NCBI RefSeq assembly: GCF_900109665.1
Contig: NZ_FOAO01000002.1
Location: 62,001-126,000 of the forward strand
Reading direction: 5' to 3'
From: Blastococcus sp. DSM 46786
GTDB lineage: Bacteria; Actinomycetota; Actinomycetes; Mycobacteriales; Geodermatophilaceae
Length of the DNA stretch: 64,000 nt
This document shows positions 7,468-16,050 of this stretch, piece after piece. Numbering within the stretch: position 1 is the first letter of the stretch; each line of letters opens with the position of its first letter. The notes below the pieces were generated by a model. That model did no database searches and had not been told where the DNA came from. It saw only the letters and a program-made list of their open reading frames with translations. A program made the position numbers and the translations under genes.

Positions 7468-9105
7468 TCACGAGCGCTGGCGGAGGGCGTCGAAGAGGAC
7501 CATCTGCAGGTCCTCCTCCTCGACGGCGGAGTACGCCGCGCCGCCGGTGGCCTCCGCGATCTGCTCGAGCGCGCTGAGGTCGGCGTCCGGCCCCAGCGCC
7601 ACCCCGATCACCTTGACCGGCCGGTCGGGGTCGGCCTCGGCGGCCAGCGTGATCAGCAGGTTGTCCAGGCTGGTCCCCTCGGCGTCGTCCTCGTTGGTGC
7701 CGTCCGTGACGACGAGGACGCTGTTCACCGCCGTCGGGTCGTAGTTCTCCCGCGCGGCCCGCACGGCGGCCAGCGTGGTGTCGTACAGCCCGGTCCCGCC
7801 GGGGGTCAGCCGCTCGGGGATGGTCTGCAGCTGCTCGTCGAGGACGGCGCGCTGCGTCTCGCCGTCGACGACGGCGTCCAGCTCGCGGGTGGGCACCAGC
7901 TCGGTCCAGTCCTGCTCGCCGTCCAGCTCGTAGGCGAACGCCCAGATGCCCAGGGCGTAGTCGTCGGGGACGAGGGAGAGCGTGCTCCTGGCGGCGTCGC
8001 GGGCGAGGGTGGCCCGCGTGCCCCCGTTGACCGGCGCCTCCATGGACGTGGAGACGTCGAACACCGTCAGGACGCGCGACGGCGCGGCCAGGCTGGAGAG
8101 CCGGGTCAGCAGACCCTGCACCTGCGGGGCGTCCAGGGCCAGCACCTCGGGGGCCGCCTCGGCGATCCCGGCGCCGGCGCCGGCGCCGGGCGGGGCGTCG
8201 CCCTCCGGCCCGCGGAAGCCCGCGTCCCGGACGGCCGCCTGCGCTTCCTCGGACAGCAGCCGGTCGGTGACGATCTCGACGGCGCGGGCCTGGGCGCCGG
8301 TGGGCGAACCCACCCGCAGCACCGGGTAGTCGAGCACCGGGGAGCCCTCGGCGGGGTAGACGGCGAGCAGAGCGGAGTCCTCGGCCTCCTGGTGGATGGC
8401 GTAGACCTCCTGCTCGCTGACCGGCACCAGCGGGGCTTCGGAGCCGCCCTCGCTGCCGGCGGTCAGCGCCTCGCCCGCGGTGAGCTCGGTGCTGCGGGCG
8501 GCGGCGAGCACCGCGGCCACCACGGCGTTGTCGGCGTCGGCGTCCCCACCCAGGGCGGTGCGCACCGCGGCCAGCGCGGAGAGCGCCTCGGCGCTGGCGG
8601 CGAGGTCCGGGACGGCCAGCGGCCGTCCGGTGCCCAGCGCCTCGGCCCAGCCCGGGCCCTCGCCCGTCCAGCCGAGCTCGTCGATGACCGATTCGCTGGT
8701 GGCCAGGACGACGGGGGAGAGCGCCATCGAGCCCACCGGCTCCAGCTCGGCACCGCCGGCGACGCGGGCCGGCCACAGCGAGGAATCGGGCACCCACACG
8801 TCGGGCAGGGAGCCCTCGTCGAGCGCGCCCAGGTCACCCGCGGTCTGGAGCGGCTGCTGGGCGGTCACCTCCGCGCTGACGCAGAGCGCGTCGTCGGGTG
8901 ACTCGACCGAGCTCAGCAGCTCCTCGGTCAGCGTGCCGAGCTCCGGGGCCACCGTGACGTCGACGGTGACGTCCTCGTCACAGCCACCGCTCCCGGCCAG
9001 CCACCAGACCAGGCCACCGAGGACCAGGACGATCGCGAGGCCGGCGGCGACGAGAACGGGAGGCACCGGACGGCGCGTGGCTGCGGGATCTGCGTGACGG
9101 CCCAT
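7468..9105 (-). CDS. Membrane-anchored protein with solute-binding-like and von Willebrand factor A domains
   Basis: The product has 545 residues. An N-terminal membrane segment lies at residues ~16-38 (VLVAAGLAIVLVLGGLVWWL), probably with the rest outside the cell. Residues ~45-300 resemble a periplasmic solute-binding fold (LPDVWVPDSSLW, VVLATSESVIDELGW). Residues ~345-545 form a VWA domain with the MIDAS motif DVSTS near residue 348, TDGTNEDD later, and a GGTGLYDT loop, so divalent-metal-dependent protein binding is likely. Domain pairs of this kind are seen in actinobacterial surface proteins of unknown role. It is convergent with the heptose operon. On its strand a TAATCT box lies at 9168-9163, about 60 bases upstream of the ATG. 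Confidence 0.82.
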   Translation of the reverse strand: MGRHADPAATRRPVPPVLVAAGLAIVLVLGGLVWWLAGSGGCDEDVTVDVTVAPELGTLTEELLSSVESPDDALCVSAEVTAQQPLQTAGDLGALDEGSLPDVWVPDSSLWPARVAGGAELEPVGSMALSPVVLATSESVIDELGWTGEGPGWAEALGTGRPLAVPDLAASAEALSALAAVRTALGGDADADNAVVAAVLAAARSTELTAGEALTAGSEGGSEAPLVPVSEQEVYAIHQEAEDSALLAVYPAEGSPVLDYPVLRVGSPTGAQARAVEIVTDRLLSEEAQAAVRDAGFRGPEGDAPPGAGAGAGIAEAAPEVLALDAPQVQGLLTRLSSLAAPSRVLTVFDVSTSMEAPVNGGTRATLARDAARSTLSLVPDDYALGIWAFAYELDGEQDWTELVPTRELDAVVDGETQRAVLDEQLQTIPERLTPGGTGLYDTTLAAVRAARENYDPTAVNSVLVVTDGTNEDDAEGTSLDNLLITLAAEADPDRPVKVIGVALGPDADLSALEQIAEATGGAAYSAVEEEDLQMVLFDALRQRS

Positions 9106-9223
9106 GCTCGCTCTCTGAGGTCGACTCGGGGTGGGTGCGGCTCCCCCAGAGCTCGCCGTTCCAGATTAGATGTGTCCCGCGTCGCGTCGGGGTGACACTC
9201 GTCGCACGAGTCGTGACGGACCG

Positions 9224-10210
9224 TCAGCCGGTCGGTGCCGCGGCCGTCCGCTGGGCGGCGAACCAGTCGACGGTGCGGCGCAGCCCCTCCTCGGAGGTCA
9301 CCCGGGGGCGCCAGCCGAGCAGCTGCTCGGCGCGGGTGGTGTCGGGGCGCCGGACCTTGGGGTCGTCGACGGGCAGGGGGATGTGGTCGACGGGGGAGCC
9401 CGACCCGGTGAGCTCCACGATCCAGCGGGCCAGCGCCAGCATCGACAGCTCGTCGGGGTTGCCGATGTTCACCGGCCCGGGGTGGTCGGAGAACGCCAGC
9501 GCCAGGATGCCCGCGGCGGTGTCGTCCACGTAGCAGATCGAGCGGGTCTGCGAGCCCGTCCCGGCGACGGTGAGCGGCCGGCCGTCCAGCGCCTGGTTGA
9601 CGAAGGCGGGGATGGCACGGCCGTCGTCGGCGCGCATCCGGGGACCGTAGGTGTTGAAGATCCGGACGATGCCGGTGTCGGTGCCCTTCGACGTCCGGTA
9701 GGCGGTGGTCATCGCCTCGCTGAACCGCTTGGCCTCGTCGTAGACGCCGCGCGGGCCGACCGGGTTGACGTTGCCCCAGTACTCCTCGGTCTGCGGGTGC
9801 TGCAGCGGGTCGCCGTAGACCTCGGAGGTGGAGGCCAGCACGTACCGGGCACCCTTCTCGTGGGCCAGGCCCAGGGTGTGCAGGGTGCCCAGGCTGCCGA
9901 CCTTGAGGGTCTCGATCGGCATCTTCAGGTAGTCGATCGGGCTGGCCGGCGAGGCGAAGTGCAGCACCAGGTCCACCGGGCCGGGGACGTGCACGTAGTC
10001 GGTGACGTCGCAGCGGACCAGCCGGAACCCCGGGTGCTCCATCAGGTGCGAGACGTTCTCGGGAGCGCCGGTGAGGAAGTTGTCGAGGCAGACGACCTCG
10101 ACGCCGCGGTCCAGCAGCTGTTCGCACAGGTGCGAGCCGAGGAACCCCGCACCGCCGGTGACCACCGCCCGCCGGATGCTCCGTGCCCCGCGTACCGGTC
10201 CGTCGACCAT
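9224..10210 (-). CDS. UDP-glucuronic acid decarboxylase-like NAD-dependent epimerase
   Basis: The product has 328 residues, an extended SDR enzyme: [15 protein letters not shown] near residue 18 for NAD binding, the catalytic tyrosine-lysine pair in YDEAKR, and the UXS-like strings [22 protein letters not shown] and [19 protein letters not shown] enzymes decarboxylate UDP-glucuronate to UDP-xylose, a donor for surface glycans, so the gene fits beside the glycosyltransferase cluster. ATG at 10210 was chosen because AGGAGGG lies 7 bases upstream. An in-frame ORF extends a further 16 codons without a ribosome site. Confidence 0.88.
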   Translation of the reverse strand: MVDGPVRGARSIRRAVVTGGAGFLGSHLCEQLLDRGVEVVCLDNFLTGAPENVSHLMEHPGFRLVRCDVTDYVHVPGPVDLVLHFASPASPIDYLKMPIETLKVGSLGTLHTLGLAHEKGARYVLASTSEVYGDPLQHPQTEEYWGNVNPVGPRGVYDEAKRFSEAMTTAYRTSKGTDTGIVRIFNTYGPRMRADDGRAIPAFVNQALDGRPLTVAGTGSQTRSICYVDDTAAGILALAFSDHPGPVNIGNPDELSMLALARWIVELTGSGSPVDHIPLPVDDPKVRRPDTTRAEQLLGWRPRVTSEEGLRRTVDWFAAQRTAAAPTG

Positions 10211-10411
10211 GCCGTCGCCCTCCTGCGCTCCATCCGGTGCGCACGCCTGCGGACGCACCTGGCGGGCGTCCTACCCGTAGATCAACTCCGCACACACTTC
10301 GAGAGCGAAGTGTTCTCCGCGCTCCGGGCGGTGCCGGAGCCCTGCGGTGCGCGGACGACCGCGGCCCCGGTGCCGGGGAGCGTGGTCCGCGCTGCGCCCC
10401 CTGACGCGGAC

Positions 10412-10445
10412 GGGCCGCCGGTCTCCGAGAGGAGACCGGCGGCCC
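10412..10445 (-). terminator. Strong hairpin downstream of livJ
   Basis: A perfect 15-bp G+C-rich stem (10412-10426 with 10431-10445) and a GAGA tetraloop lie about 75 bases after the livJ stop. It could serve as the terminator of the leftward liv operon. There is no U-tract, as is common for actinobacterial hairpin terminators. Confidence 0.7.
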
Positions 10446-10459
10446 GCCGGTGAGGTGCT

Positions 10460-10511
10460 GGCCCCCTGCAGGGCCCGCCCGCGAGCTAGCGAGCGGTGGG
10501 GGGCAGGGGGT
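10460..10511. repeat. G+C-rich hairpin repeat, family C, copy 1
   Basis: The element has ends CCCCCTGC and GCAGGGGG. Read on the minus strand it is near-identical over ~50 bases to 28318-28370. Both copies begin 5 to 7 bases after a stop codon (livJ here, dnaX there), as expected of a terminator module. With the hairpin at 10412-10445 it accounts for most of the 307-bp gene-free stretch 10211-10517. Confidence 0.7.
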
Positions 10512-10517
10512 GCTTCA

Positions 10518-11873
10518 TCAGTCGACCACGGACTCCTCGTCGGGGATCGCGTTCGCCGGCGGGGTGGCCGGCTCGCGGTCGAACTCCTCGATCGGGGCGT
10601 CACCGATGTCGGTCACCCGGACCGGCTGGACCTCCTCCGAGCCGTTGCCCACGATGCGCTCGATGGACATGCCGCTGGTGCCCATGTGGCTGTCCTCCGA
10701 GTAGCGGAAGGGCGCGAAGACCGGGCCTTCCCACTCGCTGCCGGCGGTCTCGATGGCCTCGACCAGGCCGTCGCGGGTCGGGTTCTGACCGGCCGCCTGC
10801 AGCGCCTGAGCCGTCGTGTAGGCCTGGGCCATGCCGTAGACGCGGTAGTTGGTCAGCTCGCCCTCGCCACCGCACTCGTCCCAGATCCGCTGGAACTCCT
10901 GGATCCACGGGTTGTCGGTCTGGTCGACCGTCGGCAGGTAGCCGGTGGTCAGCGCGCCGTCGAGCAGGCTGGCGTCGGAGACCTGGCCCTCGCTGAAGCG
11001 GTTCAGCAGGCCGCCGACCAGCGTCGGGTCCGAGCCCACGTTGGAGTAGAACCACTGCGGGTCGTAGCCGAGCTGCAGGGCGGTCAGCTGCGAGAGCGCG
11101 GTGTAGCTGGGCACGTTGAACCCGACGACGAAGTCGGCACCGGCCGCCTGCAGTGCCGCGATCTGCGGGCCGACGTTGGTGTTGCCCGGGGTGTACCGCT
11201 CGGCCGCGACGATCTGGTCGTCGATGTACTGGCGGATGCCGGCCTCGCCGTCCTCGCCGAAGTCGTCGTCCTGGAGGAAGAGCCCGACCTGGGCGTCGGG
11301 GAAGTTCTCGGCGATGTACTCGCCGATGATCTTGCCCTCGCTCATGTAGTCGGTCTGCCAGCCGAAGGTGTACGGGTAGGTCTCGGGCTCGTCACCCCAG
11401 GTCAGGGAGCCGGACGCGACGAACAGGTCCGGGACGCCCTCGTCGTTGAGGAAGTCGACCACGGCGCTGTGCGTGGGGGTGCCCAGGCCACCCATCATCG
11501 CGAAGATCTCGTCCTGGAGGACCAGCTCGTTGGTGACCTGCGCGGTCTGGGTCGGGTTGTAGGCGTCGTCGCGGAAGATGAACTCGACCTCCCGGTCGTA
11601 GATCCCGCCCGCCTGGTTCAGGCACTCGAAGTAGGCCTGCACGCCGGTGGGGATCTCGCTGTAGCCGGGGGCGGCCACACCGGTCAGCGGGTAGTGGGCG
11701 CCGAGGCGGATCGAGTTCTCGGTGACGCCGATGTCGGAGGCCTCGTTCTCGCCCCCGCCCCCGCCACCGGCGGAGCCGCCGCCGCTGTCATCGCTGCCGC
11801 CGCAGGCGGCGACGGTGGACAGGACGGTCGCCGCGGCGATCGTGGTCATGAGACGTCGGGAGGATCTGGACAA
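10518..11873 (-). CDS. livJ: Branched-chain amino-acid-type ABC transporter substrate-binding lipoprotein
   Basis: The product has 451 residues. A lipoprotein signal peptide ends in VAAC (Cys 24) and is followed by a Gly-rich linker. The mature domain is a type I periplasmic-binding fold (Peripla_BP_6): RLGAHYPLTGVAAPGYSE, FIFRDDAYNPTQT, GADFVVGFNVPSYTALSQL. The ligand could be branched-chain amino acids, amides or another small compound. The TTG at 11873 was chosen over ATG 11849 because GAGGAG lies five bases upstream and it supplies the basic n-region (RSSRR) of the signal peptide. It is the last gene of the leftward livGFHMJ operon. Two stop codons stand in tandem. Confidence 0.88.
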   Translation of the reverse strand: MSRSSRRLMTTIAAATVLSTVAACGGSDDSGGGSAGGGGGGENEASDIGVTENSIRLGAHYPLTGVAAPGYSEIPTGVQAYFECLNQAGGIYDREVEFIFRDDAYNPTQTAQVTNELVLQDEIFAMMGGLGTPTHSAVVDFLNDEGVPDLFVASGSLTWGDEPETYPYTFGWQTDYMSEGKIIGEYIAENFPDAQVGLFLQDDDFGEDGEAGIRQYIDDQIVAAERYTPGNTNVGPQIAALQAAGADFVVGFNVPSYTALSQLTALQLGYDPQWFYSNVGSDPTLVGGLLNRFSEGQVSDASLLDGALTTGYLPTVDQTDNPWIQEFQRIWDECGGEGELTNYRVYGMAQAYTTAQALQAAGQNPTRDGLVEAIETAGSEWEGPVFAPFRYSEDSHMGTSGMSIERIVGNGSEEVQPVRVTDIGDAPIEEFDREPATPPANAIPDEESVVD

Positions 11874-11892
11874 CGGTGCTCCTCTGGTGCGG

Positions 11893-11912
11893 CCCGGGCA
11901 TCTGTGCCCGGG
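11893..11912 (-). terminator. Small hairpin between livM and livJ
   Basis: CCCGGGCA and TGCCCGGG pair around a TCTG loop in the 98-bp gap between the livM stop and the livJ start. It may limit 3' decay or partly end transcripts so that binding protein and membrane subunits are made in different amounts. The role is inferred. Confidence 0.45.
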
Positions 11913-11971
11913 AGTCGGTGGGGGGTGGTGCGGGTGGGGGTGTCGCGTGCGGCGGATGGAGGGGGTCGCCC

Positions 11972-13162
11972 TCACCCCCTGCTGCTCGCGCCGTCGGCAC
12001 CGGCCTGGGCCATGGCTCGCTTGGCCTTGCGGGTCATCCAGCGGAGGCGGATGGTGCCCACGAAGCCGGCCGGGACGAAGATCATCACCACGATGAGCAC
12101 GACGCCGTAGACGAACGGCGCGAGCTGGGCGGCCTCGGTCTGGCTGAGCCCGAAGTCGCCGCCGAGGTTCGTGACGAACGGCGGCAGGAAGACCAGCAGC
12201 GCCGAGCCGAGCAGGGCACCGACCAGGCTGCCCAGGCCACCGATGACGATGGCGGTGAGCAGCGCCAGCGAGAGCACGATGGTGAAGCCGCTGGGGGCCG
12301 CGAGCCGGACCACGATGGCCAGCACGCCGCCGGCGAGCCCGGCCGCCGCGGCGCTGACGACGAAGGCCAGCACCCGCCAGGCCCCGAGGTTGATCCCGGC
12401 CAGCTCGGCGGCCACCTCCTGGTCGCGCACCGCCCGCCAGGTCCGCCCGATGCGGCTGCGGATCAGGTTGGCCAGGAAGAAGTAGGTGATCAACAGGCAG
12501 ATCGCGCCGACGTAGGCCAGCCACTTGGTGCTCGAGGCCGAGTTGCCCGAGACGGCGTCGATGAAGCCGTCGAACCACTCCGGCGACTGCGGAGCGCGCA
12601 CCCGCAGGCCTTGCTCGCCGCCGAAGACGTCGTGGAAGTAGATCGCCAGACCGGGGAGCCCGACCGCGAGGGCGAGCGTCGCGCCGGCGAGGTAGGGGCC
12701 GTGCAGGCGGGCGGCGGCCACTCCGACGAGGGCGCCGATCGCCGTGGCGACCACGACGGCGGCCAGCAGGATGACCGGCAGGGGCAGCGGCTCCTCGGCG
12801 TCGAGGAACAGCGCCGTCGTGTAGGCGCCGGCCGCCATGAGCGCACCGTGCCCGAGCGAGATCTGGCCGTTCATGCCGGTGAGCACGGTCAGTCCGCCGG
12901 CGGCGATCGCGTAGTAGGTCAGCGTCGCCAGCTGCGAGTTCTGGAACGGGCTGGTGATCTCCAGGATCACCACCGCCAGCACGGCGCAGACCGCGAGCAC
13001 CAGCAGGTGGCGCAGCAGCGTGGACTGCGGCAGGAACGAGCGGCCGGACGTCGCCGGGCCCGAGGGCGCATCCCCTCCGGCGGTCGCCTTGACCGGGGCG
13101 TCGTCGCTGGCCTTGCCGGCGGTGCCGGTGGAAGCGGGGCTCTGCAGGTCGCTCATCGTCAT
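11972..13162 (-). CDS. livM: Branched-chain amino-acid ABC transporter permease
   Basis: The product has 396 residues, with a ~45-residue soluble N-terminus rich in Ser/Ala/Gly and then about ten hydrophobic segments. GMNGQISLGHGALMAAGAY and the loop RTWRAVRDQEVAAELAGIN are hallmarks of LivM permeases (BPD_transp_2), the latter being the contact for the ATPase. It pairs with LivH to form the membrane channel. The start ATG 13162 (MTMSDL) has GGAGGGC just upstream and overlaps the livH stop by four bases. The C-terminus is basic (TRKAKRAMAQ). Confidence 0.9.
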   Translation of the reverse strand: MTMSDLQSPASTGTAGKASDDAPVKATAGGDAPSGPATSGRSFLPQSTLLRHLLVLAVCAVLAVVILEITSPFQNSQLATLTYYAIAAGGLTVLTGMNGQISLGHGALMAAGAYTTALFLDAEEPLPLPVILLAAVVVATAIGALVGVAAARLHGPYLAGATLALAVGLPGLAIYFHDVFGGEQGLRVRAPQSPEWFDGFIDAVSGNSASSTKWLAYVGAICLLITYFFLANLIRSRIGRTWRAVRDQEVAAELAGINLGAWRVLAFVVSAAAAGLAGGVLAIVVRLAAPSGFTIVLSLALLTAIVIGGLGSLVGALLGSALLVFLPPFVTNLGGDFGLSQTEAAQLAPFVYGVVLIVVMIFVPAGFVGTIRLRWMTRKAKRAMAQAGADGASSRG

Positions 13163-14043
13163 GCCCTCCGAGCCGTGGTGCTGCTGAACAGACCGCCGGG
13201 TCGCACCAGCAGGACGACGATCAGGATGACCAGGGCGGAGATGTTGACCAGGGCGCTGCCGCGCGGGGCGTAGCCGCTCACGTAGCTGAGCGCCAGGCCG
13301 AGGATCAGCCCGCCGACGATCGCGCCGACCGGCGAGTCGAGGCCGCCGATGATCGCGGCGACGAAGCCGAACACGATCAGCGCGTCCATGTAGGCCGGCC
13401 AGACGAACGTGCCGCCGGCGATCAGCAGCCCGGAGAGCGAGCCGACGACGGCGGCCAGGCCCCACCCGAGGGTGAGCATGCCGCCCACCTTGACGCCGAG
13501 CAGCCGGGCGACCTCCTGGCTGAACGCCGAGGCGCGCATGGCCAGGCCGATGCGGGTGAACCGGAAGAGCGCGACCAGCAGCGCCATGACCACCAGCACC
13601 GAGCCGATGACGTACAGGCTGGTCGGGGTCAGCGGGATCGTCGAGCCACCGACCTCCAGGCCGCGCACGCCGAACGGCGTCGGGAAGGACTGGAACGACG
13701 AGCCGAAGATGATCGCGATGGACGCCTGGATGGCGACGAAGAGCCCGAGGGTCACGATGACGGCGTTGAGCTCGGGCCCGCCCTCGACCGGGCGGATGAT
13801 CACCCGCTCGACGATGGCCCCGAGGACGAACCCCGAGGCGAGGGCGACGATCAGGGCGACCCAGTAGGACTGGCCGGCCTGGATCAGGGCCAGGGCGATG
13901 AACGTGGTGGCGGCGGCCATCGAGCCCTGGGCGAAGTTGACGATGCGGGTCGATCGCCAGATGAGCACCAGGGCCAGGGCGAAGGCCGAGTAGATCATGC
14001 CCTGGGTCAACCCGGTGAGGGTCACGTTGACGAAGTAGTCCAC
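13159..14043 (-). CDS. livH: Branched-chain amino-acid ABC transporter permease
   Basis: The product has 294 residues and eight or so membrane segments. STRIVNFAQGSMAAATTF near residue 31 is the LivH N-terminal signature, RLLGVKVGGMLTLGWGLA follows the cytoplasmic coupling loop, and GLDSPVGAIVGGLILGL lies near the C-terminus. It forms the transmembrane heterodimer with LivM. It stands 34 bases downstream of livF on the same strand and overlaps livM by four bases, so operon membership is clear. Confidence 0.9.
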   Translation of the reverse strand: MDYFVNVTLTGLTQGMIYSAFALALVLIWRSTRIVNFAQGSMAAATTFIALALIQAGQSYWVALIVALASGFVLGAIVERVIIRPVEGGPELNAVIVTLGLFVAIQASIAIIFGSSFQSFPTPFGVRGLEVGGSTIPLTPTSLYVIGSVLVVMALLVALFRFTRIGLAMRASAFSQEVARLLGVKVGGMLTLGWGLAAVVGSLSGLLIAGGTFVWPAYMDALIVFGFVAAIIGGLDSPVGAIVGGLILGLALSYVSGYAPRGSALVNISALVILIVVLLVRPGGLFSSTTARRA

Positions 14044-14077
14044 GGAGGAGGAAGCCTTCCTGGCTGTGCGGGGAGGG

Positions 14078-14842
14078 TCAGAAACCGAGGTAGGCGTGCC
14101 GGAGGTCCTCGTCGGCCATCAGCGTGCGGGCGGAGTCGGTGACGACCACCTTGCCGAGGTTGAGGACGACGCCGACGTCGGCGACCGACAGGGCGCTGCG
14201 GGCGTTCTGCTCGACGAGCAGGACCGAGAGCCCCTCGGAGTCGACCAGCTGGCGGAGCAGCCCGAAGATCTGGGCGACGATCCGCGGGGCCAGGCCCAGC
14301 GAGGGCTCGTCGAGCAGCAGGATGCGCGGCTTGGCCAGCAGCGCGCGGCCGATGACCAGCATCTGCCGCTCACCGCCGGAGAGCGTGTGTGCGGCGTTGT
14401 TCCGCCGCTCGGCGATGCGCGGGAACAGGTCGTAGACCCGGTCGAACTCGCTCCGGTCGACCTTGCCGCGGAAGAGCGATCCGACCCGCAGGTTCTCGTC
14501 GACGGTCAGCTCGGCGATGACGCCGCGGCCCTCGGGCACGTGCGCCATGCCCTTGGCCACCATCGACTCGACCGGCGCCTTGGTGATGTCCTCGCCGTCG
14601 AGCACGACGCGGCCGGAGACCGGGCGGACGAGGCCGCTGATGGTGCGCAGCAGGGTGGTCTTGCCGGCCCCGTTGGCGCCGAGGACGGCGGTGATCCGCC
14701 CGGTCTCGGCCGCCAGGCTGACGCCGTCGAGGGCGCGGACCGGCCCGTAGGCGGAGGTGAGGCCCTCGACCTCGAGCAGGCGCGTGGCGGTGCTGGTGCC
14801 ACCGGTGGCCGACAGGGCGGTGCTGCCGTGGGCGTCAGGCAT
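14078..14842 (-). CDS. livF: Branched-chain amino-acid ABC transporter ATP-binding protein
   Basis: The product has 254 residues: Walker A GANGAGKTT, signature LSGGERQML, Walker B ILLLDEPSLGLAP, and the H-loop region VLLVEQNARSAL typical of LivF, where Glu-Gln-Asn replaces the usual His context. It energises transport with LivG. The ATG overlaps the livG stop by eight bases, implying translational coupling. Confidence 0.92.
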   Translation of the reverse strand: MPDAHGSTALSATGGTSTATRLLEVEGLTSAYGPVRALDGVSLAAETGRITAVLGANGAGKTTLLRTISGLVRPVSGRVVLDGEDITKAPVESMVAKGMAHVPEGRGVIAELTVDENLRVGSLFRGKVDRSEFDRVYDLFPRIAERRNNAAHTLSGGERQMLVIGRALLAKPRILLLDEPSLGLAPRIVAQIFGLLRQLVDSEGLSVLLVEQNARSALSVADVGVVLNLGKVVVTDSARTLMADEDLRHAYLGF

Positions 14843-15695
14843 GGGGGCGTCCTCCCTCGGCGTGGGTGAGCTCGGCGGCGTCGGTCTCGCTGTCGACCGC
14901 GTCGCCGAGGTAGGCCTCGGTCACGGCGGGGTCGGCCTGGACCTCGGCCGGCGTGCCGGCGGCGATCTGCTTGCCGGAGTCGAGCACGGTGATCCGGTCG
15001 CAGACCCGCATGACCAGGTCCATGTGGTGCTCGACGAGGAGCACGCTCATCCGGCCGACCACCGAGCGGATCAGCTCGCCGAGCTCGTGCATCTCGTCCT
15101 CGGACAGACCGCTGGCGGGCTCGTCGAGGAGCAGCAGCTCCGGCTCCGCGACCAGCGCCCGGGCCAGCGCGACCCGCTTCTGCACCGGGTAGGGGAGCGA
15201 GCCGGGGTAGCGGCCGGCGTAGTGCGCGGCGTTGAGCTCGGTCAGCGCGCGCATGGCCCGCTCGCGCAGCAGCCGCTCGTCCTTGTCCGACGTCGGCAGG
15301 GCGAAGAGGGCCGAGGCGAAACCGGCGCGGGCGTGGCGGTGCGCCCCGACCATGACGTTCTCCAGCACGGTCATGCCGGGGAAGAGACCGACGCCCTGCA
15401 GCGTGCGGGCGATGCCCAGGGAGGTGAGCTTGCTCGGCTTGAGCCGGCGCATCTCCTCGCCCCGCCAGACGATCCGGCCCGACGTCGGGCGGACCAGGCC
15501 GCAGGCGACGTTGAACAGGGTGGTCTTGCCGGCCCCGTTGGGGCCGATGAGGCCGTGCACCTGGCCCGGCTCGACGGTCACGGACACGTCGGTGAGGGCC
15601 AGCACGCCGCCGAAGGCGACGTTGATCCCGGTCATCTCGAGCCGGGCGGTGGGCGTCTTCTCCGGTGTTCGCTGGCTGCCGGTCGGCTGCGCCAA
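14835..15695 (-). CDS. livG: Branched-chain amino-acid ABC transporter ATP-binding protein with variant signature
   Basis: The product has about 286 residues: Walker A GPNGAGKTT, Q-loop region ARTLQGVGLFPGMTVLENV, Walker B LLLLDEPASGLSE, and switch VLLVEHHMDLV. Where the LSGGQ signature is expected the sequence reads LPYPVQKRVALARAL, with no Ser-Gly-Gly. It is the first gene of the operon. The start is uncertain: GAGGAG at 15712-15707 sits 11 bases before TTG 15695 and only 2 before GTG 15704, and the open frame extends to a GTG at 15731. TTG was taken as the most plausible. Confidence 0.87.
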   Translation of the reverse strand: MAQPTGSQRTPEKTPTARLEMTGINVAFGGVLALTDVSVTVEPGQVHGLIGPNGAGKTTLFNVACGLVRPTSGRIVWRGEEMRRLKPSKLTSLGIARTLQGVGLFPGMTVLENVMVGAHRHARAGFASALFALPTSDKDERLLRERAMRALTELNAAHYAGRYPGSLPYPVQKRVALARALVAEPELLLLDEPASGLSEDEMHELGELIRSVVGRMSVLLVEHHMDLVMRVCDRITVLDSGKQIAAGTPAEVQADPAVTEAYLGDAVDSETDAAELTHAEGGRPHA

Positions 15696-15799
15696 GGGGC
15701 CCACTGCTCCTCTGCATCGGTGCGGCACCACCCGGACGCGGGTGGTGACGGTCGGGTCGCGAGTACGTCCCGCTGAGCCTGCCCGCCCGTGTCACCCGT

Positions 15800-15845
15800 C
15801 ACAATGGGCGCACCGCACAGCGATCACAAGAGCGTGTTGTGCTGT
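15800..15845. promoter_or_regulatory. 46-bp repeat, copy 1, in the liv/PucR intergenic region
   Basis: The element begins CACAATGGGCGCA and ends CGTGTTGTGCTGT. The same 13-base ends recur at 15977-16022 with a different 20-base centre. It contains an inverted pair CACAGC/GCTGTG. On the minus strand TTGTGA and CATTGT are spaced by 17 bases, a possible liv promoter. It is probably an operator for the adjacent regulator. Apart from the two repeats I see nothing recognisable in 15696-16050. Confidence 0.55.
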
Positions 15846-15976
15846 GTGTCGACCTGTTGCCAGGTCGATATCGGGCGGCGCTCGCGGGCCCGCACGGCCA
15901 CGTCGCGGGCGGTCGATCCCGGCCTCGATTGGGTCACGACTGCGCCCCGCCGCGCGTGTCCGCACGGGGTCGACCG

Positions 15977-16022
15977 CACAATGGGCGCAGAGCACAATTG
16001 CGCGCTCGCCGTGTTGTGCTGT
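15977..16022. promoter_or_regulatory. 46-bp repeat, copy 2, just upstream of the PucR-type gene
   Basis: It has the same 13-base ends as copy 1 and lies exactly 177 bp further on. An inverted repeat AGCACAA / TTGTGCT lies inside. It ends 29 bases before the GTG of the regulator and so would overlap its promoter. Two spaced copies between divergent genes suggest cooperative binding or looping. Confidence 0.55.
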
Positions 16023-16050
16023 CAGCGGTGCGCCAGGAGGAGGTCGACGA

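Noticed and set aside
7364-8901. Long plus- and alternative minus-frame ORFs over the VWA gene
   Set aside because: Very high G+C leaves third-position-rich frames open. Only the 7468-9105 frame shows recognisable domains.
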